From the NCBI GenBank assembly GCA_021739805.1, contig JAIPBB010000101.1:1-15573 (forward strand): 15,573 nt of DNA. The letters are read 5' to 3'. Each line of letters opens with the position of its first letter. The stretch's first letter is position 1. The notes under the pieces were generated by a model that saw nothing but the letters and a program-made list of their open reading frames with translations, searched no databases and had not been told where the DNA came from. Position numbers and translations under genes: made by a program. The DNA is from Saprospiraceae bacterium (GTDB lineage Bacteria > Bacteroidota > Bacteroidia > Bacteroidales > JAIPBB01). Positions 1 to 6,916 of the stretch are shown piece by piece.

Positions 1-1072
1 CAATTCCATCGCTATAAGATTTTTGAATGCATCTGCCGGTTGGAGTGTTATATCTTGCTGTTGTAAGCCGGATTGAAGAGCCATCAGGAAGTTTGAAAGG
101 ACGTTGAACATGTCCTTTGCCAAATGACCTTCTACCCAAAATAAGACCTCTGTCCCAGTCCTGAATTGCTCCTGTGACAATTTCACTTGCTGAAGCTGAA
201 CCTTCGTTAATCAGAATTATAAGTTTGCCTTGCTCGAAGCTACCTTTGACAGAAGAATTATATTCTTGTTTACTATAATTAACACCTTCGGTATAAACAA
301 TTAATTTATCTTTACTGAGAAATTCATCAGCTAAATCTGTAGCTGTCGATAAATATCCTCCTGAATTACCACGCAAATCCAAAACAAGATGTTTCATGCC
401 TGAAAATTGCAATTGAATAAAAGCCATTTGGTATTCATTCATTGTATTTGCAGCAAAGCGATTAATTTTAATATAACCAATTTCCGGGCTTACCATAAAG
501 AAGGCATCGACACTATAAATTGGAATTTTATCACGTTTTATTTTTATTTCGAGGTTTTCTTTGGTTGATTTGCGATAAATTGATACAATCACTTCACTTC
601 CTTTTTTACCTCTAAGTTTATCCTGGACAAATTTATTATTGATTTTAGAGCCAGTGGATTCTGTGCTGTCAATTTTTATAATTCTGTCACCGGCTAAAAT
701 TCCTGATTTTTCAGAAGGTCCGTTGGGGATAGTTGAAATAATATAGATAGTGTCATCAACTATCTGATAGGTTATGCCCACACCATCAAAATTCCCATAG
801 AGAGATTCATTAGCTTTATCTAGCTCCTTTTTTGTCATATAAACAGAATGAGGATCTAATTCCTTAATCATTGCTTTTATTGCATTTTCAACCAATTGAG
901 GTTGATTAACAGAGTCAACATAATTGTTAGCAATGGTTTCTAATGCCTTATTAAATTTCAGCTCAGTTTTATTTTGGTCTTCTTGTCCTAAAGAACCAAG
1001 GCTAAACAAAAAAACAAAAATTATTACAAATGCAGATTTCAGTTTAACAGCTAATTGTGTTTTTGTATTCAT
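1..1072 (-). CDS. S41 family C-terminal processing peptidase (CtpA/Prc-like), partial
   Basis: Serine protease of the tail-specific/CtpA family, which cleaves envelope proteins near their C-termini. Reading the minus strand from ATG at 1072 gives 357 codons before the window edge, so the C-terminus is missing. The N-terminus is a signal peptide or anchor (hydrophobic from about residue 14, ending near FSLGSLGQ). A PDZ domain follows at about residues 95-175 (motifs DGVGITYQ and SGILAGDRIIKID). The S41 core has the LDLRGNSGGYL strand, the nucleophile motif EGSASASE (Ser294) and GRRSFGKGHVQ (Lys319). The 25-residue Ser-Lys spacing is that of the Prc/CtpB dyad, so the enzyme is probably active. 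It is divergent from the flavoenzyme gene at 1266. No Shine-Dalgarno sequence is visible, as is usual for Bacteroidota. The family call is secure; the substrate is unknown. Confidence 0.93.
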   Translation of the reverse strand, partial: MNTKTQLAVKLKSAFVIIFVFLFSLGSLGQEDQNKTELKFNKALETIANNYVDSVNQPQLVENAIKAMIKELDPHSVYMTKKELDKANESLYGNFDGVGITYQIVDDTIYIISTIPNGPSEKSGILAGDRIIKIDSTESTGSKINNKFVQDKLRGKKGSEVIVSIYRKSTKENLEIKIKRDKIPIYSVDAFFMVSPEIGYIKINRFAANTMNEYQMAFIQLQFSGMKHLVLDLRGNSGGYLSTATDLADEFLSKDKLIVYTEGVNYSKQEYNSSVKGSFEQGKLIILINEGSASASEIVTGAIQDWDRGLILGRRSFGKGHVQRPFKLPDGSSIRLTTARYNTPTGRCIQKSYSDGI

Positions 1073-1124
1073 TATAAGGATTTTAAATAATGACAAGCTA
1101 GATTTTAATATGATTTAAACGATT

Positions 1125-1132
1125 CAAAAGTA
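1125..1132 (-). promoter_or_regulatory. Possible -7 element for the S41 protease gene
   Basis: On the minus strand this reads TACTTTTG, a match to the Bacteroidota -7 consensus TAnnTTTG, 52 bases upstream of the ATG. No TTG lies at the expected distance for a -33 element, so the call rests on one motif in AT-rich DNA. Confidence 0.35.
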
Positions 1133-1173
1133 AACAAAATTAGTAATGATTTTATTAAACCAATAATTTTTGA

Positions 1174-1181
1174 TAGTTTTG
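1174..1181 (+). promoter_or_regulatory. Possible -7 element for the nitronate monooxygenase-like gene
   Basis: TAGTTTTG matches TAnnTTTG and lies 84 bases upstream of the ATG at 1266, in the spacer shared with the divergent protease gene. A good -33 TTG is not visible at 19-21 bases upstream, so this is tentative. Confidence 0.35.
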
Positions 1182-1265
1182 CGGTTGGTTGTTTATTCTT
1201 TTCGATTCATTACTAGTGAGCGTATAGGATTAAATGTTTATTAAAAGACTGAAAAAAATCGATTG

Positions 1266-2369
1266 ATGGTTGATAATATTTTTCCAAAGTTAAAAATAGG
1301 TAGGCTAAGCCCAAAGATACCAATTATACAAGGTGGAATGGGAGTAGGTATTTCTTTATCGAAGCTTGCTTCGGCGGTTGCTAACGAAGGTGGAATTGGT
1401 GTTATTTCCGCTGTAGGAATTGGTATGGTGGATATTATTCCCGGGAAAAATGCACGTCAATCAAACATTATTACTTTACGTGAAGAAATTAAAAAAGCCA
1501 GAAAAATGACCGATGGTATTATCGGTGTGAATGTAATGATGGCTCTTATTGATTGTGAAAATCTAATAAGAGTTTCGATGGAAGAAGGTGTTGATATAAT
1601 ATTTCTTGGAGCAGGCTTACCAATGAAGTTTAAAGACCCCGAGTTAATGAATCAAATCTTTGCCAGTAAATCTATCTTAGTCCCCATTGTATCGTCAGGA
1701 AGAGCTACAAATATAATTTTTGATTATTGGAATATTCATTATAAAAGAGTTCCAGAAGCAGTGGTTGTTGAAGGACCTTTAGCCGGTGGTCATCTTGGTT
1801 ATAAACCTACTCAAATTGAAGACCCTGAATATTCTTTAGAAAACATTGTTAAAGATGTTGTAAGTGTTGTAAGTAAATTTGAAAAAGAATTAAATCTTGA
1901 AATTCCTGTAATTGCCGGAGGTGGTATTTTTACAGGTGAAGATATTTACAGAATGATTCAATTGGGTGCAAAAGGAGTTCAGATGGGGACTCGTTTTGTT
2001 GCAACTAATGAATGTGATGCTTCCGACATATTTAAACAAACTTATATTGATGCCACCGAAGAAGATGTTCAAATTATTAAAAGTCCTGTCGGAATGCCGG
2101 GAAGAGCAATCATCAATCAATTTATTAAAGATGTAAGGGCAGGGGAGAAAAAACCATTCAATTGCCCATGGAAGTGCCTTCATACCTGCGATTATAAAAC
2201 AGCTCCTTATTGCATTTTTCATGCTTTAACAAATGCCAAAAAAGGTCTAATGGATAAAGGTTTTGCTTTTGCCGGAGCTAATGCTTTCAGAATTGATAAG
2301 ATAATTTCAGTTAAAGAACTTATTGATTCACTTATGCAGGAATATGCTCTTGTTGCCATTAAAGCATAA
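1266..2369 (+). CDS. Nitronate monooxygenase / FabK-like FMN enzyme
   Basis: TIM-barrel flavoprotein of the 2-nitropropane dioxygenase family. Relatives either oxidise nitronates with O2 or reduce enoyl-ACP (FabK). Visible motifs are the N-terminal IPIIQGGMGVGIS FMN-binding strand, GGIGVIS, the GPLAGGHLGYK loop with the family's active-site His (His176), IPVIAGGGIFTGEDI and GAKGVQMGTRF (phosphate-binding region). Near the C-terminus four cysteines sit as C-x3-C-x3-C-x7-C (about 300-316), a feature of the Bacteroidota/Clostridia branch whose role is unclear to me. The full length of 367 aa fits the family. ATG at 1266 is chosen; a TTG directly before it (1263) would add only one residue. The next gene, a rhomboid, is 246 bases away across a repeat array, so an operon is not evident. 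Family is secure; nitronate versus enoyl-ACP activity cannot be settled from sequence. Confidence 0.9.
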   Translation: MVDNIFPKLKIGRLSPKIPIIQGGMGVGISLSKLASAVANEGGIGVISAVGIGMVDIIPGKNARQSNIITLREEIKKARKMTDGIIGVNVMMALIDCENLIRVSMEEGVDIIFLGAGLPMKFKDPELMNQIFASKSILVPIVSSGRATNIIFDYWNIHYKRVPEAVVVEGPLAGGHLGYKPTQIEDPEYSLENIVKDVVSVVSKFEKELNLEIPVIAGGGIFTGEDIYRMIQLGAKGVQMGTRFVATNECDASDIFKQTYIDATEEDVQIIKSPVGMPGRAIINQFIKDVRAGEKKPFNCPWKCLHTCDYKTAPYCIFHALTNAKKGLMDKGFAFAGANAFRIDKIISVKELIDSLMQEYALVAIKA

Positions 2370-2419
2370 ATTCAAATAATTTTTCTTGTTTTATTTTTTA
2401 CTATATTTGTCCTTCAGAC

Positions 2420-2471
2420 GTCATTTGCTTCGCTGTCATTTGCTTCGCTGTCATTTGCTATGCGTCATTTT
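2420..2471 (+). repeat. 15-bp tandem repeat, GTCATTTGCTTCGCT
   Basis: Two perfect 15-bp copies (2420-2434, 2435-2449) are followed by a shorter variant GTCATTTGCTATGC (2450-2463) and a final GTCATTTT (2464-2471). Each unit begins GTCATT, the reverse complement of the AATGAC core of the array that follows. No coding frame uses it. Confidence 0.9.
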
Positions 2472-2590
2472 AATAACAACTTAATGACAACCGAATGACT
2501 ATTGAATGACAACTTAATGACTATTGAATGACAACTTAATGACTATTGAATGACAACTGAATAACAACTGAATAACAACTGAATGACTTA
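2470..2590 (+). repeat. 11-bp tandem array (TGAATGACAAC-like), 11 units
   Basis: Eleven consecutive 11-bp units run without a gap from 2470: TTAATAACAAC, TTAATGACAAC, CGAATGACTAT, TGAATGACAAC, TTAATGACTAT, then alternating and terminal variants ending TGAATGACTTA. The middle shows a 22-bp higher order (TGAATGACAAC + TTAATGACTAT), consistent with expansion by slippage or unequal crossing over. The array ends 25 bases before the rhomboid start codon, so it occupies that gene's promoter/leader region. The units are too short and contiguous for a CRISPR array. Confidence 0.92.
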
Positions 2591-2615
2591 TTAATAAACG
2601 CATATACATAATTAT

Positions 2616-3287
2616 ATGAATCTTGAAAAGAAAAGAATATTTTACGCCTTCCTATATCCCACGATTTTTGTGCTTATCCTTTGGATTGTTAAATATATTG
2701 AAATCTCGACAGGGAAAAGTTTATCAGAATTTGGATTATTTCCACTGCAAGCAAAGGGATTAATAGGAATTGTTGCAATGCCATTGCTTCATGGCGATTT
2801 AAATCATCTTTGGGCGAATTCAGTTCCCTTATTAATTCTTGGAGCCGGATTATTTTATTTTTATAAAGAAATTGCCTTGAAAGCATTTTTCTGGATTTAC
2901 CTTTTATCCGGTATGTTTTTATGGTTATTTGCCAGGGGCGAAAATGCACATATTGGAGCAAGTGGTTTGGTTTATGGATTAGCAAGTTTTCATTTTGTTT
3001 CAAGTGTGATTAGAAGAAATAAATCTTTAATTGCTTTTTCTTTAGTAATTGTTTTCTTTTATGGAGGCCTTGTTTGGGGAGTAATACCTGATTTCTTTCC
3101 TGAAAAGAATATTTCATGGGAAGGTCATTTAATGGGTGCATTCGCAGGTTTTATAATGGCAATAAATTGCCGAAAAAAAGGACCCCAAAGAGAAAAATAT
3201 GATTGGGGCGAAGATGATGATGAAGAAGATGAAGATGATGAAGATAATAATTTGAGAATTGTTTATCATTTTAAGGATGGGGAGTGA
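2616..3287 (+). CDS. Rhomboid family intramembrane serine protease
   Basis: Membrane protease that cuts transmembrane segments of other proteins. The 223-aa product has about six hydrophobic segments (roughly 9-26, 45-57, 68-83, 88-106, 113-132, 138-158, with a further helix at 170-184). Rhomboid hallmarks are the HLWAN motif (His64, Asn68), the nucleophile loop HIGASG with Ser116, and a distal His171 in EGHLMGAFAG, so the Ser-His dyad is intact. After the last helix comes a cytosol-like tail with a run of Asp/Glu (about 199-210) before a short hydrophilic end. Such an acidic tail is not part of the rhomboid core and may bind a partner or cations (inference). The gene has a tandem repeat array directly upstream and no clear promoter motif. 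Its TGA overlaps a GTG that could start a small ORF. Confidence 0.92.
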   Translation: MNLEKKRIFYAFLYPTIFVLILWIVKYIEISTGKSLSEFGLFPLQAKGLIGIVAMPLLHGDLNHLWANSVPLLILGAGLFYFYKEIALKAFFWIYLLSGMFLWLFARGENAHIGASGLVYGLASFHFVSSVIRRNKSLIAFSLVIVFFYGGLVWGVIPDFFPEKNISWEGHLMGAFAGFIMAINCRKKGPQREKYDWGEDDDEEDEDDEDNNLRIVYHFKDGE

Positions 3288-3397
3288 AAACTACTGAGAT
3301 AGAATCATTTTCTTACATATTAAAAATTTCTATAAGTATATTGTTGTTGTTTGGAAATATATTCTTAGCTTTGAAGTTGATATTAACTCTAATATAA
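3284..3397 (+). CDS. Possible 37-aa small membrane protein overlapping the rhomboid stop
   Basis: GTG at 3284 overlaps the rhomboid TGA (GTGA) and opens a 37-codon frame. The product begins MKTTEIESFSYILK and continues as one hydrophobic stretch rich in Ile and Leu, fitting one transmembrane helix. The GTGA overlap is the arrangement expected for translational coupling. Caution: in such AT-rich DNA any frame tends to encode Ile/Leu/Phe, and the same frame continues with hydrophobic codons for 28 more triplets after the stop at 3395-3397. I do not recognise a family. It may be real, decayed or chance. Confidence 0.25.
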   Translation: MKTTEIESFSYILKISISILLLFGNIFLALKLILTLI

Positions 3398-3471
3398 AGA
3401 CTATTGAAATATACTATTTTGCATTTAAATCTTATTTTGTTGATTAATAGTTTTTTATTAGGATTTAATAA

Positions 3472-3588
3472 TATAAAGCTATAATTAGTAAAACAAGATT
3501 TGAAATCCAAGTAAAATATTCTAACTGTTCTAATTGTTCAGCTACTTTATCTGAATTAGAAAATTTGGACAAACCTTTAAATAAATAA
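3472..3588 (+). pseudogene. Open coding-like tail without a start, ending one base before the GHKL gene
   Basis: In frame from 3472 there are 38 sense codons ending in TAA at 3586-3588; the next gene's ATG is at 3590. The translation has balanced composition (motifs TRFEIQVKY, then NCSNCSATL, then SELENLDKPLNK) with a C-x2-C pair, unlike the Ile/Leu-rich noise around it. No ATG, GTG or TTG opens the frame before residue 32, and a TAA precedes it at 3469-3471. It looks like the C-terminal remnant of a former upstream partner of the ATPase gene, but chance cannot be excluded for so short a stretch. The rest of the 3288-3589 gap shows no recognisable promoter, terminator or RNA. Confidence 0.3.
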
Positions 3589-3589
3589 T

Positions 3590-4990
3590 ATGAAACAGTT
3601 TGATTTGAACATTGAAAAGATACTTGAAAACTGGGAAACATATCATGCGATACGAGAAATAATTTCAAATGCACTGGATGAGCAACTTTTAACAAATACT
3701 AAAGATGTTGAAATAACCAAAAATAATGATAACTGGCTAGTACGGGATTATGGTAGAGGTTTGAAATATACAAACCTTACTCAAAACGAAAATAAAGAGA
3801 AGCTTGAGAATCCAAATGTTATTGGTAAGTTTGGTATTGGATTAAAAGATGCTTTGGCGACTTTTGACAGAAAAGGAATAAAAGTGCTTGCCAAATCACA
3901 GTATGGTGATATTACACTTTCTAAAACTGCAAAAGAAGGATTTGCAGATATTATAACTTTACATGCAAGTATTTCTGAGCCGACAGATCCTAACTTTATT
4001 GGAACTGAATTTATAATTGATGGTGCAACTGATGAAGATATCTTAAAAGCTAAAAACTTATTCTTGAAATTTACTGGTGAACAGATTATTGAAACTACAA
4101 AAGCTGGTTCTGTTATTAATAAAATGGGAAATACAGGTAAAATTTATATTAATGGAGTCAGAGTTGCGGAAGAAGAGAACTTTTTATTTAGCTACAATAT
4201 AACTCTGTTAACAACTGCAATAAAGAAGTCGCTCAATAGAGAAAGATCAAATGTTGGAAGAACTGCTTATACTGACAGTGTGAAGAAAATTCTTCTTGGT
4301 TGTGCTTCTATTAATGTTGCAAAAATGCTAGCCGACGATTTGCAAAATATAAACCATGGAACTGCTCATGATGAACTCTCTTGGATTGATGTTCAAGAAC
4401 ATTCTGTGAAAATTCTTAATCAAAACGAAAAAGTACTTTTTGTTTCATCAACAGATATTATGTTATATCCGGATATGATTGAAGAAGCAAAGGAAAGCGG
4501 GCATCAAATTATTATAATTCCTGAGAATCTAAAAGAAAAGATTAAAGGTGGTTTAGACTTTTCCGGTAATCCAATTATTGACATTTCACAGTTTGCTACT
4601 AATTACAATGAAAGTTTTTCATTTGAGTTTGTTGAAATAAATGACCTTACAAAAGATGAAAGAGAGATTTTTAATTTGACGGATAAAATTTTAAATCTGA
4701 TTGGCGGAAAGCCAAGAATTGTGAGAGATATTAAAATTTCAACAACTATGCACAAAGATTTCTTTTCAGAAAATGAAACAGTTGGCATATGGGAGTCAAG
4801 CACAAGTTCAATTATAATATTGAGGAAAATGCTTAATTCAGTTAGGGATTATGCGGGCACATTGATTCATGAAGCCATTCACGCAAAATCAGGTCTTGGA
4901 GATATTAGTAGAAACTTTGAACATGAATTGACCACTGCTATAGGACAAGTATGTGAAAAAGCATTAGAGAAAAAGAAAAAATGGTGGTAA
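3590..4990 (+). CDS. GHKL (HSP90-like) ATPase with C-terminal HExxH metallopeptidase-like domain
   Basis: The 466-aa protein appears soluble and has two recognisable ends. N-terminal GHKL fold: N-box EIISNALDE (Glu23, Asn27), the VRDYGRGL DxGxG motif (Asp53-Gly57) and the glycine-rich lid IGKFGIGLKDA (about 78-88), all key residues present. A conserved-looking LNRERSNVGR stretch (215-224) follows, then a middle region with alternating strands and helices (about 270-380). The C-terminus has TLIHEAIHAKSG with His427, Glu428 and His431, the zincin HExxH signature, and downstream FEHEL (Glu444/Glu446) could supply the third zinc ligand. I infer ATP-driven conformational control of a peptidase, but neither substrate nor activity is shown. 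The gene is 1 base after a coding-like remnant and 175 bases before rmuC. Defence or stress functions are possible; the context does not prove either. Confidence 0.75.
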   Translation: MKQFDLNIEKILENWETYHAIREIISNALDEQLLTNTKDVEITKNNDNWLVRDYGRGLKYTNLTQNENKEKLENPNVIGKFGIGLKDALATFDRKGIKVLAKSQYGDITLSKTAKEGFADIITLHASISEPTDPNFIGTEFIIDGATDEDILKAKNLFLKFTGEQIIETTKAGSVINKMGNTGKIYINGVRVAEEENFLFSYNITLLTTAIKKSLNRERSNVGRTAYTDSVKKILLGCASINVAKMLADDLQNINHGTAHDELSWIDVQEHSVKILNQNEKVLFVSSTDIMLYPDMIEEAKESGHQIIIIPENLKEKIKGGLDFSGNPIIDISQFATNYNESFSFEFVEINDLTKDEREIFNLTDKILNLIGGKPRIVRDIKISTTMHKDFFSENETVGIWESSTSSIIILRKMLNSVRDYAGTLIHEAIHAKSGLGDISRNFEHELTTAIGQVCEKALEKKKKWW

Positions 4991-5048
4991 TATTTTCAAT
5001 ATTATGATTAAAATAAGTAGGACAGCCGAAAACAGACTATATATTTTA

Positions 5049-5116
5049 TTGCCGAAACAGTGCGGATTTCAGTGTTTCTTAAATATTTTGACAGGACAAT
5101 GCTTCGAAATCGGCAA
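5049..5116. repeat. Inverted repeat TTGCCGA / TCGGCAA in the ATPase-rmuC spacer
   Basis: Two perfect 7-bp arms, TTGCCGA at 5049-5055 and TCGGCAA at 5110-5116, are 54 bases apart. A third GCCGAAA lies just upstream (about 5036). The spacer (4991-5165) is richer in G+C words than nearby gaps and shows no ORF, and no T-run follows the right arm, so it is not a plain terminator. It could be a folded element or a trace of insertion; evidence is weak. Confidence 0.3.
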
Positions 5117-5165
5117 CAAATACATACCGCTAAACCTTTATAGCTAATATTAAAAACTCAGGACA

Positions 5166-6680
5166 ATGACAGAAACTTTATTAATTATTATGATAGTCTT
5201 AACAGTTGCAAACATTGTAATTGGACTAATAAAAAAATCAAAAATTGATTTAAAACCTGAATTAAAAGAGATTGAAGATTCAATGGTCAAGTTCGGTTCA
5301 ACTCTTGAGCGTACTGATAAATTAATCAAAGATGAATTTCAAAGAAATAGAACTGAAACAAATGAGATAGCAAAAATTAATAGAGACGAACTATCTAAGT
5401 CGCTTGAATCTTTCAGTTTTCAATTTCAAAAGAATGTAAAGGAGTTAAATGAATTATTGAAAGGTAAGTATGACGAGATGCACAATCAGCAAACAGAGTT
5501 TAATAAACAAATAACCGAAGGAAGTAAATTGAATCGTGAAGAACTTGCCAATAATCTAAAATCATTTGAAACTAATTTCACGGAAAATATTAAGGAACTT
5601 AATGCACTTCTTAGACAGAAGTTTAGCGATTTCTCTACACAACAGAATGAAATTAATAACCAAACAACAGAGAATGTAAAAGAAGTAAAACAGTCCGTAG
5701 AGAACCAATTAAAATTAATTCGTGAAGATAATACCAAGCAACTTGACGAAATGAGAAAAACGGTAGATGAAAAACTTCAAAAGACACTAAACGAAAGGTT
5801 AAGTCAATCATTTGAAACTGTAGGTAAACAATTACAGGCTGTACAAGAAGGGCTAGGGGAAATGAAAAATCTTGCTACAGATGTTGGCGGACTTAAAAAA
5901 GTTTTAAGCAATGTGAAAATGCGTGGTGGGATTGGCGAAATACAGCTTTCAATGTTGTTAGAGCAAATTCTTGCCCCTGACCAATATGAAACAAATGTGA
6001 AAACAAAATCAAATAGTTCAGATTTGGTAGAATTTGCTATTAAACTTCCAGGAAGAGACGATTTTGGAAATAATGTATGGCTTCCAATTGATGCTAAATT
6101 TCCAAAAGACATTTACGAACAATTGCAGGAAGCCTATGATATAGGTGACGCTAACAAAATTTTAATTGCTCAGAAAAATCTTGACAACACTATCAAAAAA
6201 ATGGCAAAAGATATTAGTGAGAAATATATTGACCCACCAAATACAACAGATTTTGGAATTATGTTCTTGCCATTCGAAGGAATCTATGCAGAAGTTGTTC
6301 GTAAAGCCTCTTTACTTGAAGACCTACAAAGAAATTACAAGATAATCGTAACTGGACCAACCACACTTGCGGCAATTCTCAATAGTTTACAAATGGGCTT
6401 TAAAACCTTGGCTATTCAAAAACGAAGCAGTGAAGTTTGGCTAGTTTTAGGTGCAGCCAAGAAAGAATTTGAGAATTTTGGTGGAATGATGGATAAAGCT
6501 CAAAAAAATATCCAAACTGGATTAAATCAACTTGATGATGTAATGGGCAAAAGAACTCGTGCAATTCAAAGAAGACTCAAGGGAGTTGAAGCACTTAGTG
6601 AAGCTGAAACAAAAAACATAATACCTGAAATTGCTGATACGTCATTGATTTTAGATGACGAAGAAGACATGGACGAATAA
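5166..6680 (+). CDS. rmuC: RmuC family DNA recombination protein
   Basis: RmuC-type protein, a family linked in E. coli to limiting rearrangement at inverted repeats; a nuclease role is predicted from its PD-(D/E)xK-like core. The 504-aa product starts with one transmembrane helix (about 4-22), then a long coiled coil (about 30-235), then the conserved core: RGGIGEIQL (Glu258), VEFAIKLPG, LPIDAKFPK (Asp309, Lys311), MFLPFEGIYAEV and TGPTTLAAILNSLQMG. It ends in an acidic tail. Odd feature: the coiled coil holds a tandem duplication of about 51 residues, INRDELSKSLESF... (from 71) and LNREELANNLKSF... (from 122), the second ending near 172. ATG at 5166 puts the helix at the very N-terminus, as expected. 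It stands alone, without the usual neighbours I would use to infer a pathway. Confidence 0.93.
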   Translation: MTETLLIIMIVLTVANIVIGLIKKSKIDLKPELKEIEDSMVKFGSTLERTDKLIKDEFQRNRTETNEIAKINRDELSKSLESFSFQFQKNVKELNELLKGKYDEMHNQQTEFNKQITEGSKLNREELANNLKSFETNFTENIKELNALLRQKFSDFSTQQNEINNQTTENVKEVKQSVENQLKLIREDNTKQLDEMRKTVDEKLQKTLNERLSQSFETVGKQLQAVQEGLGEMKNLATDVGGLKKVLSNVKMRGGIGEIQLSMLLEQILAPDQYETNVKTKSNSSDLVEFAIKLPGRDDFGNNVWLPIDAKFPKDIYEQLQEAYDIGDANKILIAQKNLDNTIKKMAKDISEKYIDPPNTTDFGIMFLPFEGIYAEVVRKASLLEDLQRNYKIIVTGPTTLAAILNSLQMGFKTLAIQKRSSEVWLVLGAAKKEFENFGGMMDKAQKNIQTGLNQLDDVMGKRTRAIQRRLKGVEALSEAETKNIIPEIADTSLILDDEEDMDE

Positions 6681-6741
6681 AATACTGGCTATAATCGAGT
6701 CCACCAGTAAACACTGCTAGGGAGAAACTCATTGATAAATC

Positions 6742-6763
6742 AGGGAGTGACTTAAAGTCACCC
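6742..6763 (+). terminator. Stem-loop after rmuC, possible weak terminator
   Basis: GTGACT-TAA-AGTCAC forms a six-pair hairpin, extendable with GG/CC past a bulged A. It lies 62 bases after the rmuC stop. The following CTATTACC has no U-run, so intrinsic termination would be weak; another role is possible. Confidence 0.35.
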
Positions 6764-6779
6764 TATTACCAGTCCCACT

Positions 6780-6810
6780 TCCAACTAAAAACTTATGTAA
6801 ATTTGCAATG
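6780..6810 (+). repeat. Direct repeat flanking the toxin-antitoxin pair, left copy
   Basis: TCCAA-CT-(18 bp)-GC-AATG. The 18-bp core AAAAACTTATGTAAATTT at 6787-6804 is identical to the one at 7661-7678, and the outer TCCAA and AATG blocks are also shared. The copies are 874 bases apart and bracket the HigB/HigA pair. Confidence 0.85.
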
Positions 6811-6864
6811 GCATTTTAAATATACATAACAATTTTTTATTTTTTAAGAAATTACCAGAAAAAG

Positions 6865-6896
6865 TTGTCGATATGACATCTTTTTTTGTATATTTG
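6865..6896 (+). promoter_or_regulatory. Promoter of the higBA-like operon with possible operator
   Basis: TTG (6865-6867) and TATATTTG (6889-6896) are 21 bases apart and match the Bacteroidota TTG-N19-21-TAnnTTTG promoter. Transcription would begin near 6901-6904, leaving a leader of about 15 bases. Between the elements an imperfect palindrome TGTCGATATGACA (6866-6878, TGTC/GACA arms) overlaps the -33 end, a natural place for autoregulation by the HTH antitoxin (inference). Confidence 0.6.
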
Positions 6897-6916
6897 CATA
6901 ATTAAATGATATAACA

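Noticed and set aside
924..1118. 64-codon plus-strand frame
   Set aside because: It lies antisense to the N-terminus of the S41 protease, whose domain motifs make the minus strand the coding one.
1890..2222. 110-codon minus-strand frame
   Set aside because: Antisense to conserved FMN-binding motifs of the flavoenzyme; its composition shows no family signature.
2420..2590. CRISPR array
   Set aside because: Units of 11 and 15 bp are contiguous with no unique spacers, and no cas gene is in the window.
3465..3695. 76-codon minus-strand frame
   Set aside because: Antisense to the GHKL N-box region and to the coding-like tail; no support of its own.
5049..5116. Integron attC site
   Set aside because: Arms resemble a folded site, but no GTTRRRY/RYYYAAC core pair and no integrase gene are visible.
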